Shown here one piece after another: positions 1-6,213 of a stretch of DNA of 6,259 nucleotides. The DNA is taken from positions 1 through 6,259 of the forward strand of contig CAYZMS010000061.1 of NCBI GenBank assembly GCA_964479625.1, given 5' to 3'. Within the stretch, counting starts at the first letter, position 1. Each line of letters opens with the position of its first letter. The notes under the pieces were generated by a model. The model did no database searches, had not been told where the DNA came from, and saw only the letters and a program-made list of their open reading frames with translations. The DNA comes from CAYZMS01 sp964479625. GTDB taxonomy: Bacteria > Bacteroidota > Bacteroidia > Chitinophagales > Saprospiraceae. A program made the translations under genes and the position numbers.

Positions 1-1
1 G

Positions 2-76
2 TGGGCGATACTGGACTCGAACCAGTGACCCCCTGCTTGTAAGGCAGGTGCTCTGAACCAACTGAGCTAATCGCCC
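2..76 (-). tRNA. tRNA-Val (anticodon UAC)
   Basis: The reverse strand folds into a complete 75-nt cloverleaf. The 7-bp acceptor stem is GGGCGAT with ATCGCCC, followed by discriminator A at position 2. The D-arm stem is GCTC/GAGC, the anticodon stem is CCTGC/GCAGG with loop CTTACAA, and the T-arm is ACTGG/CCAGT with loop TTCGAGT. The anticodon TAC lies at window positions 39-41 and reads valine GUA codons, with other GUN codons likely through wobble. The base after the discriminator is C, but the window ends there, so whether CCA is encoded cannot be told. All stems are perfectly paired, so it looks functional. It has its own promoter 11 or more bases upstream and lies downstream of, and in the same direction as, the VWA-protein gene. 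Confidence 0.97.
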
Positions 77-86
77 TTTTAAGAAT

Positions 87-126
87 GCGAGTGCAAATAT
101 AGGGCTGTTTTAAGTATGGCGCAATA
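87..126 (-). promoter_or_regulatory. Bacteroidota-type promoter of tRNA-Val
   Basis: On the minus strand a -7 box TATATTTG (94-101) matches the Bacteroidota consensus TAnnTTTG exactly. A TTG box (122-124, within TATTG at 122-126) lies 20 bases upstream, the usual distance for the -33 element. The -7 box continues into GCACTCGC, where transcription should start, roughly at 87-89, giving a leader of about a dozen bases before the tRNA. The promoter sits entirely in the 66-base gap between the stop of the VWA gene (143) and the tRNA. The same arrangement recurs at 6183-6220. Confidence 0.8.
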
Positions 127-142
127 GCAAGAGCCAAAAAAA

Positions 143-1564
143 TCAATTCTCCGGGAAAAAAGCCCAAAGTTCTGTATCCAGGCCGAAACATTTGACCTGG
201 CGCAAGGAAGGGATGCGAGGAAGGCATTGATGAGAAAGGTCGAATTCGTACTCTGTCAGGCGACAGCGATAATTATCGATGTAAATGATCTCTCCTCCTG
301 TTTGGTCGGCCAGGCAGCTGTAATCGGTAAATGCGGTCGCATTATTGAAGGTAGCATCCAAAAAGGTCAAAACGTGTATGGTATAGCCCTTGCTTCTTGC
401 CCGATCGGCCCATTGGCAGATGTCCAGGCCGGGCAGCTTGCAGGTGTTGGCTCCGTCGCTGATCAGAAAAATGCACTTTTGATTGATAGAATCGGTAAAT
501 AATTCTAAAGAGGCCTCCAGTCGCTCCAGCATAGGAGTGGCCCCGTGCGGGGCCAGAAAGCGAATCTCAGTGAGTAATTCTGCCTTGTTCAAGCTTCCCA
601 CCGGGAACCATTTTCTGGGGGGCTCACCACAATCTCCGTCAATGGAGGCAAAGCCCGCTCGGGCATCAGTTGGTAGCTTTCGGACAAAACCCGAGGTGGT
701 TTGACGCAAAACTTCAAAGCGGGACCGGTTCAGGCAGGTTACCTCTTCTAGCACCATGGAGCCGGAAATATCCAACAGGAATAGCAGTTCATCATATTTT
801 TGGAGCTGGAGGCGGTCCACCGCTTGTTCCAGGTTATTCGAATAGGAAAAAACCTGATTCTGAGAGAGGGCATGCCTGGGTAGATCCTTGGGATCAGGCC
901 AGTCGGGGAAGCCAACGGTATCCATCAGATAAGTGTAATTGTAAACTGCGCTTTCGTTGTCCGGACCAAATTTGATGGCCTTCTGAAAATATTGAGCGGC
1001 TCTTTCCATATCTTCCCTGGAAACATGATAGTGTAAGTCCAATGCTCCGCTCCGGCTGGCTGTTTGCAGTACAATATTAATATATCCCAGCGCATTGTAA
1101 ACCACCGTTCGAATATAATCCTCCTGCACCTCATCACTCAAAAGGTGCTCGGCTGTTCGCAAACGTTCTCCAGCAGCCTCATAATTTCCGGAATACAGGA
1201 GGACCATCCCCTCGAAGAAGAAAGATAGGGTATGCTTCTGGGCATAATCAGGATCCGATCGGGAAAGGCCTGCTCTACTTTGCCGGATCAATTGAAGGGC
1301 CTGGGATATTTTCCCGGCCTGTCCAAGAGTGACGGCCCAGGCAAAGGCGAAATGGGCATTGGTCGGGTCCTTTAGGTAGGCGGTCCGGAAAGCCTTTTGG
1401 GCGCGATTGACCTTACCATTTTCAAAAGCCAGCTTCCCTTCGTAATGAGCACGGTAAGCAGCCCGGTCGGGGTCTGCATCCCAATCCACATTCGGCTTCT
1501 TTGCAGACCATCCGGAGAATAGGGCAAAAGAAAAAAGAATACCAAACCGAAACAAGAAGGGCAT
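143..1564 (-). CDS. secreted protein with TPR-like repeats and a VWA domain
   Basis: The 473-residue protein starts with a Sec signal peptide: Arg6, then a hydrophobic stretch to about residue 19, with likely cleavage near WSA/KK at 21-22. Residues 37-140 form helical pairs with TPR character, such as the segment around 41-69 (G-x-A-x-x-A-F pattern, ending in KDPTNA); another lies near 187-215. Residues 257-430 form a VWA domain with a complete metal-binding MIDAS: D265, S267 and S269 in DISGS, T343 in GATP, and D370 in SDGAN. It should therefore bind a divalent metal and probably a protein partner. All nine cysteines lie in the VWA half (277 to 459), which fits disulfide bonding outside the cytoplasm. 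The ATG at 1564 gives the signal peptide directly; no clear ribosome binding site precedes it. It lies 66 bases downstream of the OmpA-domain gene, so they may be co-transcribed. Its ligand and exact role are unknown; the domain call is firm, any function beyond binding is inference. Confidence 0.9.
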   Translation of the reverse strand: MPFLFRFGILFSFALFSGWSAKKPNVDWDADPDRAAYRAHYEGKLAFENGKVNRAQKAFRTAYLKDPTNAHFAFAWAVTLGQAGKISQALQLIRQSRAGLSRSDPDYAQKHTLSFFFEGMVLLYSGNYEAAGERLRTAEHLLSDEVQEDYIRTVVYNALGYINIVLQTASRSGALDLHYHVSREDMERAAQYFQKAIKFGPDNESAVYNYTYLMDTVGFPDWPDPKDLPRHALSQNQVFSYSNNLEQAVDRLQLQKYDELLFLLDISGSMVLEEVTCLNRSRFEVLRQTTSGFVRKLPTDARAGFASIDGDCGEPPRKWFPVGSLNKAELLTEIRFLAPHGATPMLERLEASLELFTDSINQKCIFLISDGANTCKLPGLDICQWADRARSKGYTIHVLTFLDATFNNATAFTDYSCLADQTGGEIIYIDNYRCRLTEYEFDLSHQCLPRIPSLRQVKCFGLDTELWAFFPEN

Positions 1565-1630
1565 GGGGTGGACTTTGTGATGATTACAAGACCAAAATAG
1601 AAGCTGAAAAGAAAATGAGAAAATTCGGAT

Positions 1631-2065
1631 CTATAAAATAATTGGATGGATAATAATGTCCACGCGTCGGTTCTGCAATTTGCCTTTCCAGGTGGCATTG
1701 TCGAAAATTGGGTTGGCTTCACCAAACCCCTGAATTGCCAGCTTTTCGAGGTCTAGACCTTTATCCAGTAGTTTTTGAAGGGCTGCCTGACAGCGCATTT
1801 GCGAAAGGTATTGATTGTATTCAATGCTACCGATATCGTCAGTGTGACCGTGAATACTCAGGTGATAATGCTCAATATCCGGGTAGGAGTCTAACCAATC
1901 ATATAACTCCTGTACCTGGCCCTGATCAATATAATAGCTCCCGCCTCCAAAAAAAATGCTGAACATATTTTCTTCTGGTACGGCATTTTCCTCCACTTGG
2001 GCCTGGAGGGAAAAGCAAAAACAACTTATAAGTAGAAAGGTGCATTGAAATGATCGGGAGCCCAT
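1631..2065 (-). CDS. small exported OmpA-like peptidoglycan-binding domain protein
   Basis: The 144-residue protein has an N-terminal signal peptide (residues 1-22, cleavage probably after SLQA). A lipobox-like L-I-S-C at 12-15 is also present, so a lipoprotein cannot be excluded, though the hydrophobic stretch before it would be short. Residues 35-140 are nearly all OmpA C-terminal domain: GHTDDIG at 73-79, YNxxLSxxR at 83-91, GxGExxP at 113-119 and NRRVDI at 132-137. Asp76 and Arg91 align with the Asp and Arg that bind diaminopimelate in peptidoglycan in the OmpA family, so binding to the cell wall is expected. There is no beta-barrel or other partner domain, which makes it a stand-alone version; many family members carry such a domain. 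It lies upstream of the VWA-protein gene in the same direction. The start at 2065 is the one that yields a full signal peptide. Confidence 0.9.
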   Translation of the reverse strand: MGSRSFQCTFLLISCFCFSLQAQVEENAVPEENMFSIFFGGGSYYIDQGQVQELYDWLDSYPDIEHYHLSIHGHTDDIGSIEYNQYLSQMRCQAALQKLLDKGLDLEKLAIQGFGEANPIFDNATWKGKLQNRRVDIIIHPIIL

Positions 2066-2103
2066 GAGAACAGCTTGTAAGGAGGTGTGCTAAAAAAAAC
2101 TTT

Positions 2104-2136
2104 CAATTTGCTGATGATCAGCCACCTATAAAATTG
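2104..2136. repeat. nested inverted repeat upstream of the OmpA-domain gene
   Basis: An inner perfect dyad GCTGAT-g-ATCAGC occupies 2110-2122. It is flanked by an outer pair CAATTT (2104-2109) and AAATTG (2131-2136), separated from the inner arm by 8 bases on one side only. It lies 39 bases before the OmpA-domain start, in the 99-base gap after the PAP2-like gene. It could be a regulator binding site or an mRNA leader hairpin; I know no regulator with this exact site. Confidence 0.45.
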
Positions 2137-2157
2137 TAAAAAAGGGCGGAAAGTTTA

Positions 2158-2177
2158 GATCATTTTAAAAAATGATC
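2158..2177. repeat. 20-base palindrome over the stop codon of the PAP2-like gene
   Basis: GATCATTTT (2158-2166) and AAAATGATC (2169-2177) are perfect 9-base inverted repeats with two bases between them. The stop codon of the PAP2-like gene (2165-2167) lies in the centre. In RNA it would form an A/U-rich hairpin of about 8 bp with a 4-base loop. On the minus strand a run of six T follows about 12 bases later, too far for a textbook intrinsic terminator, so I call it a possible weak terminator or mRNA 3'-end hairpin. Confidence 0.5.
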
Positions 2178-2833
2178 AGGTAAGCGACAATTTGGCTAAA
2201 AACGCCGATCATCAACCCGCCATAAAGGTCCTGGGGTGCGTGAGCACCCAGAAAAAGTCGCGAAGCCCCTACCAGGCCGGTCATGGCAATTGCGATCAAA
2301 AATACCGTACTGAGGTTAATGACCAGGAGCAGATCATTGAGAAAAGAAAAATGCATGGTCTGGGGTATGCCCGATTGCATCAATAAAACGATCATGCTTA
2401 GTAAGCCCCCCATGCCCACGGCATGAGCACTGATCTTCGAAAAGATATTAATAAAAAAAGCAAGAAATAAAGCAATGGTAGCTCCCAGTAAAAAACTGGT
2501 ATATAAGTCAGGGACTTGGGGGTTTCCTAAGAAATTGCGAAAGATCCACAAGTAAAATACCCCGGTGATAATGTAAGGCCCTATCCGCTGTTGTCGATCC
2601 GACAACTCAAGGGAATCAACCAGTCCCAGTAAACGCATTATTACTACCGATACTGCAGGGATCAGAAAGGTCGCAAAGAATACCTGCAAAAGCAATAAAA
2701 AGCCATTTTGATCAGTAATGCTGCTTACTCCAAAAACAAAGGGATGGACAGCCAGGTATAGGGCTAATACATAGGTAAGTATCAACAGAGGGTGGAACAG
2801 GACCGAAAAGAACTGTGCGGTTAACCGTAACAT
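2165..2833 (-). CDS. polytopic membrane protein of the PAP2 phosphatase superfamily
   Basis: The 222-residue protein is mostly hydrophobic, with about six or seven membrane spans (near 9-30, 45-68, 87-103, 112-131, 139-153, 166-188 and 203-221). Two PAP2 (type 2 phosphatidic acid phosphatase) motifs can be seen: KISAH at 133-137 at the place of the usual P-S-G-H, and SRLFLGAHAPQD at 191-202, where R192, H198 and D202 match the S-R-x5-H-x3-D motif. The first motif (K-x6-R-P) is degenerate: D79-R80-x2-R83-x2-P86 is in the right place. The family removes phosphate from lipid phosphates such as phosphatidate or polyprenyl pyrophosphate at the membrane. The retained histidines suggest an active enzyme, but the substrate is not deducible. 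A TACCTTTA element at 2853-2860 on the minus strand is one base off the -7 consensus and could drive it. It lies 99 bases downstream of ade. Confidence 0.8.
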   Translation of the reverse strand: MLRLTAQFFSVLFHPLLILTYVLALYLAVHPFVFGVSSITDQNGFLLLLQVFFATFLIPAVSVVIMRLLGLVDSLELSDRQQRIGPYIITGVFYLWIFRNFLGNPQVPDLYTSFLLGATIALFLAFFINIFSKISAHAVGMGGLLSMIVLLMQSGIPQTMHFSFLNDLLLVINLSTVFLIAIAMTGLVGASRLFLGAHAPQDLYGGLMIGVFSQIVAYLIIF

Positions 2834-2878
2834 TTATCTACCATCATTCCAATAAAGGTACGAAAGGTTTCAATCCAG

Positions 2879-2897
2879 GGTAATGATAAAAATTACC
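2879..2897. repeat. short inverted repeat in the gap between ade and the PAP2-like gene
   Basis: GGTAAT (2879-2884) and ATTACC (2892-2897) are perfect inverted arms with a 7-base A-rich spacer. There is no following T-run on the minus strand, so it is not an intrinsic terminator for ade. It could be an operator upstream of the PAP2-like gene (start at 2833) or chance. The rest of this 99-base gap is A/T-rich without other clear signals. Confidence 0.3.
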
Positions 2898-2932
2898 ACT
2901 GTAGGTTCAAACAAAAACAAATACAAAAGAGG

Positions 2933-4561
2933 CTAATCAAGGAACAAGGGTTGGAAGGTGAATTTTTCCCCGTCAAATAAGCCCTTGTCACTAAGTTTTA
3001 GTTGAGGGATGACCAGCAGGGCCAAAAACGAAAGGGTCATAAATGGAGCGGTAAGCGTAGTGCCGAGCTTTTCTTTAACAAAATGATCGATGCGTTCGTA
3101 CTCTTTGGCCACTTCAAAACCGTCTCGTTTACTCATGATCCCTGCCACTTCGAGCGGAAGGGTTTGAATCCCTTTTTCGGACAGCGCGGCAATACCACCT
3201 TTTTGGCGTATGACCGCATTTACGACCCTTGAAAGGGCTTCATCTGTGCAGCCAACAGCTATGATGTTATGGGAATCATGTGCTACACAAGAAGCAATGG
3301 CCCCCTTTTTTAAACCGGTATTTCGAACAAAGGCGAGGGCCGGCTTTGCAGCCTGGTACCGATTCACCACGGCGATCTTTAAGACATCATCTGCCACATT
3401 GATCTGAGCCAGTCCAGCTTTAGGGGTACATTCGTACCGCCCTTCCCTGGTAAGCAGCGACCCCTCCAGGACGTCGATGACTCTGGCGGTGGCCTTTTGT
3501 TCCAATGGAATTTGGAAATCTTCCGGTTGGGTTTTTGCTGCCTTAAAACGATTCGGACTATTTACCCGGACCTTGCTAATATTTGGCTGTCCGTCCTGGG
3601 CTACCAACTTCCCTTCGATATAATTTTGTTTGACCTCAAAGCTATCCAGTTCCTGTACTACGATAAAATCAGCGGGATCACCAGGCCGAAGCAAGCCGAC
3701 GTCTAGCTTATAGTGAAGGACCGGGTTCAGGCAGGCGGCGCGCAGGACGTCGTAGAGGTCATACCCCAGGCTCAGGGCTTTGGCAACGATCTTGTTGATA
3801 TGCCCTTGCATCAGATCGTCGGGGTGTTTGTCATCCGAACAGAACATTATCCGGTCAGGATACTGTGGGAGTAAATCGATCAGGGCATCAAAATTTTTGG
3901 CTGCACTGCCTTCCCGAATAAGAATATGCATTCCAGCCCTCAATTTATCCAGGGCCTCATCGAAAGTGGTGCATTCGTGATCTGTACTGATCCCTGCTTC
4001 TGCGTAGTGTTTGGCCTTTTCACCGCGCAAACCGGGAGCATGGCCATCTATGGGCTTCCCCAATTTCCTGGCCAGTTGTAGCTTAGCCATAACCTCGGGG
4101 TCTTTTTGTAACACACCAGGGTAATTCATCATTTCAGCAAGATAGTGGATACGGGGGTTAGGCAGCAGTGGTTCCAGGTCTTCGGCTGTTAATACGGCCC
4201 CGGCTGTTTCGAATGGCGTAGCAGGAACGCAGGAAGGAGCCCCGAAGTAGAACTTGAGTGGACTATTCCGTGCATTTTCCAGCATAAAGCTTACACCCTC
4301 CAGCCCCAGCACATTGGCTATCTCGTGTGGATCAGAAACCGTGGCCACCGTGCCATGCCGTACTGCCAGTCGGGCAAATTCGGACGGCACCAGCATGGAA
4401 CTTTCCACATGGACGTGCGCGTCGATCAAACCCGGCATGATAAATTGCGGCTCCAGCGTCATTCGTTCTTCAATGCTATGGATGCGCCCGGCGCGCACTT
4501 CTACCGCTCCCAGAAAAATTCGGCGGCTATGTATATCAATTATTTGCCCTTGAATCGTCAT
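2933..4561 (-). CDS. ade: adenine deaminase
   Basis: This 542-residue protein is an amidohydrolase of the AdeC/Ade type, which converts adenine to hypoxanthine and ammonia in the cytoplasm (EC 3.5.4.2), feeding purine salvage or use of adenine as a nitrogen source. The metal-binding and catalytic pattern is intact: DAHVHVESS at 47-55 (H49, H51), SDPHE at 76-80, GHAPGL at 173-178, TDHE at 193-196 and CSDDKHP at 241-247. The C-terminal domain typical of this family, absent from most other amidohydrolases, is present with VAHDSHN at 426-432 and the ending LSFLALLVIPQLKLSDKGLF at 510-529. Length is in the usual range, slightly short. The ATG at 4561 opens the typical N-terminal beta-strand (G-Q-I-I-D) directly. 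A strong -7 promoter element lies 44 bases upstream. It is divergent from the MscS-like gene. No purine riboswitch fits in the short leader. Confidence 0.96.
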   Translation of the reverse strand: MTIQGQIIDIHSRRIFLGAVEVRAGRIHSIEERMTLEPQFIMPGLIDAHVHVESSMLVPSEFARLAVRHGTVATVSDPHEIANVLGLEGVSFMLENARNSPLKFYFGAPSCVPATPFETAGAVLTAEDLEPLLPNPRIHYLAEMMNYPGVLQKDPEVMAKLQLARKLGKPIDGHAPGLRGEKAKHYAEAGISTDHECTTFDEALDKLRAGMHILIREGSAAKNFDALIDLLPQYPDRIMFCSDDKHPDDLMQGHINKIVAKALSLGYDLYDVLRAACLNPVLHYKLDVGLLRPGDPADFIVVQELDSFEVKQNYIEGKLVAQDGQPNISKVRVNSPNRFKAAKTQPEDFQIPLEQKATARVIDVLEGSLLTREGRYECTPKAGLAQINVADDVLKIAVVNRYQAAKPALAFVRNTGLKKGAIASCVAHDSHNIIAVGCTDEALSRVVNAVIRQKGGIAALSEKGIQTLPLEVAGIMSKRDGFEVAKEYERIDHFVKEKLGTTLTAPFMTLSFLALLVIPQLKLSDKGLFDGEKFTFQPLFLD

Positions 4562-4604
4562 ATTTGAATATTTTTCGAAAGAAATCTTAAACAGCCTGGT
4601 TGCG

Positions 4605-4612
4605 CAAAGGTA
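4605..4612 (-). promoter_or_regulatory. -7 promoter element of ade
   Basis: On the minus strand TACCTTTG matches the Bacteroidota -7 consensus TAnnTTTG exactly. There is no TTG at the expected -33 distance, so only half the promoter is convincing. Transcription would begin near 4598-4600 and give a leader of about 37 bases before the ade ATG. In the rest of the 125-base divergent gap I see no equally good promoter for the MscS-like gene; a TTTG at 4623-4626 on the plus strand has no matching -7 box. Confidence 0.6.
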
Positions 4613-4686
4613 AAAAAGACAGTTTGGGGTATTTTCCCAGGGGTTAGTGGAATAAGAATACTACATCCGGAAAGTTAGTCAGTAAG

Positions 4687-6123
4687 ATGGGAGATTTTTT
4701 AAAAATTGAACTTTTCTCTGTTGGAGACATCAGCATTACCATAGGTAAGTTGATCCTGGCGAGTCTATTGATCCTGGCATTATTTCTGATTAACAGGCTC
4801 TTGGTCCGGCGGTTGATGCCCCTCTTTTTTAAGCGACAGGAAGTGGAGAAACCAGTGAACCGGAAGATTTGCAGGGGGATCAACTGGGTTTTTCTTTTGG
4901 TAGGAATACTGGGGGTCTTATCTATTTTAGAATTGGGAGTGGATCTTTACCGGGTGTTGCGGGATACGCTGGGGTACCAGGTAGATGACCTGCCCCGATC
5001 CTTTAATCTTCGGGTTTCCACTATTTTACAGGCTTTTCTGGTCTGGCAGGTAGCCAACTTATTGCACCTGCTGCTGGGGGAGGTCATTTTGCGGAATTTT
5101 TTCGAAAACCGATTCGAACAGCGGAAGATCACCTTTTCTACCTATCGTTCAAAGGATAAGAATTGGGAAACCGGCAAGCGCTTCCTGCGTAATGTTCTGT
5201 TTGCATTGGCCATTCTATTTATTTCCGATCTTTTTGGTTTGGATTTTTCCTTTGGGGGGATTGATCTCGGCAGTGAAGGCAATTCTTTTTCCCTGACCTT
5301 TCATCGTTTGATCATTGCGATCATTATTATACTGTCTACTCAGCTGGGGATTTGGCTGGTGGTACACTTATTCCTTTCCGATGTGTACAGAAGGCAAAGT
5401 ATCGACGTTGGTTCTCAGTTTGCCATCAACCAGTTATTTAGATATGCAGTCTATTTTTTTGCCCTCCTATTCGCTCTTTCCACGCTGGGTATTCCGATAG
5501 GGGTACTCGCTTCGGGTGCGGCCGCACTACTTTTGGGGGTTGGTTTGGGTTTACAACAGACCTTCAATGATTTTTTCTCGGGTATTCTTCTATTGTTCGA
5601 ACGAAGTGTTGAAATTGGGGATGTAGTGGAATTTGATGGACTTAGCGGCAAGGTGGCGCAAATCGGATTGCGTTCTTCCATCATTCTCACACGGGACAAC
5701 CTGGATGTGATTGTTCCAAATTCTGTATTGGTAGGGAGTAAAGTTACCAACTGGAGTCATCATGATGATATGGCACGATTTCTGGTAGGTGTGGGGGTGG
5801 CCTACGGATCCGATACCGCTCTGGTAAAGGAAACACTCTTGGAAGTGGCAAAAGCAAACCCACGCGTACTGGAACGTCCTCCTGCTTTCGTGCGCTTCAC
5901 CAACTTCGGCGATTCTTCCCTTGATTTTGAGTTACACTTTTGGTCCAAAGAATTTATGCCGATAGAGGATGTAAAAAGTGATTTGCGATTTGCTATTGAT
6001 CAGGCCTTTCGCAATAAGGCGATTACCATTCCCTTTCCCCAGCGGGACTTATGGGTTAAACAAGTGCCTGAACCTAATGGCTTTTCTGGAAGGGAACAGG
6101 ATGGAAATCCCTCCACGGAATAG
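4687..6123 (+). CDS. MscS-family mechanosensitive ion channel, large form
   Basis: The 478-residue inner-membrane protein ends in a full MscS domain. The pore helix and its kink are at 270-306 (IGVLASGAAALLLGVGLG, then LQQTFNDFFSGI). The beta domain follows with VEIGDVVEF at 308-316, the G-x-V-x-x-I-G-L-R signature at 321-329 and the VPNSVL segment at 343-348. The alpha/beta tail ends at ITIPFPQRDL (446-455). MscS channels open under membrane tension and release solutes on osmotic downshock. E. coli MscS has 286 residues and two helices before the pore helix; here about six spans precede it (near 16-37, 66-85, 111-132, 168-185, 207-229 and 250-268), with a charged stretch at 140-167. The extra N-terminal part may be a tension or ligand-sensing region, which is inference. 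The start at 4687 is the natural one, with no clear ribosome binding site. It stands alone, divergent from ade. Confidence 0.93.
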   Translation: MGDFLKIELFSVGDISITIGKLILASLLILALFLINRLLVRRLMPLFFKRQEVEKPVNRKICRGINWVFLLVGILGVLSILELGVDLYRVLRDTLGYQVDDLPRSFNLRVSTILQAFLVWQVANLLHLLLGEVILRNFFENRFEQRKITFSTYRSKDKNWETGKRFLRNVLFALAILFISDLFGLDFSFGGIDLGSEGNSFSLTFHRLIIAIIIILSTQLGIWLVVHLFLSDVYRRQSIDVGSQFAINQLFRYAVYFFALLFALSTLGIPIGVLASGAAALLLGVGLGLQQTFNDFFSGILLLFERSVEIGDVVEFDGLSGKVAQIGLRSSIILTRDNLDVIVPNSVLVGSKVTNWSHHDDMARFLVGVGVAYGSDTALVKETLLEVAKANPRVLERPPAFVRFTNFGDSSLDFELHFWSKEFMPIEDVKSDLRFAIDQAFRNKAITIPFPQRDLWVKQVPEPNGFSGREQDGNPSTE

Positions 6124-6182
6124 CGTTCAGGTGTAGAGCCCTCATCCTTTTTTTAAAAACCTTGCCTTTTTTTAATTTATTA

Positions 6183-6213
6183 TTGCACCGTATTAGAAAA
6201 GGTATTACCTTTG
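6183..6213 (+). promoter_or_regulatory. Bacteroidota-type promoter for a gene beyond the right edge
   Basis: TTG at 6183-6185 is followed by a 20-base spacer and the exact -7 box TACCTTTG at 6206-6213. The sequence then continues GCACTCGC (start region 6214-6220). This is the same layout as the tRNA-Val promoter at 87-126, with TATTGC[G/A]CC at the -33 box and an identical 11-base run from the TTTG of the -7 box to the start region. It lies 59 bases after the MscS-like stop, so it serves a separate transcription unit whose gene is outside the window. Confidence 0.75.
6198..6212. repeat. inverted repeat overlapping the right-edge -7 box
   Basis: AAAGGTA (6198-6204), one T, and TACCTTT (6206-6212) form a perfect 7+1+7 dyad whose right arm is the -7 box itself. 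Its position would suit an operator for a repressor, but it could also arise by chance from the A-rich spacer. The tRNA-Val promoter lacks this dyad. Confidence 0.35.

Noticed and set aside
227..975. Overlapping plus-strand reading frames opposite the VWA gene
   Set aside because: They lie antisense to a gene with clear domains, show no recognisable domain and have no promoter, so they are shadows.
1575..1589. CRP- or FNR-like site TTGTGATGATTACAA upstream of the VWA gene
   Set aside because: The dyad has one mismatch, and its spacing does not fit the known CRP or FNR sites. It is probably chance.
1372..1725. Minus-strand frame bridging the VWA and OmpA-domain genes
   Set aside because: It overlaps both well-supported genes in another frame and its translation shows no domain features.
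4562..4600. Purine riboswitch in the ade leader
   Set aside because: The leader from the predicted start is only about 37 bases, far too short for the aptamer, and no three-way junction is visible.
4947..5750. Minus-strand frames opposite the MscS-like gene
   Set aside because: They are antisense to a confidently identified channel gene and have low-complexity, basic translations without domains.
6124..6182. Intrinsic terminator after the MscS-like gene
   Set aside because: T-runs are present (7 T at 6148-6154 and another near 6168-6174) but no stable G/C stem precedes them.
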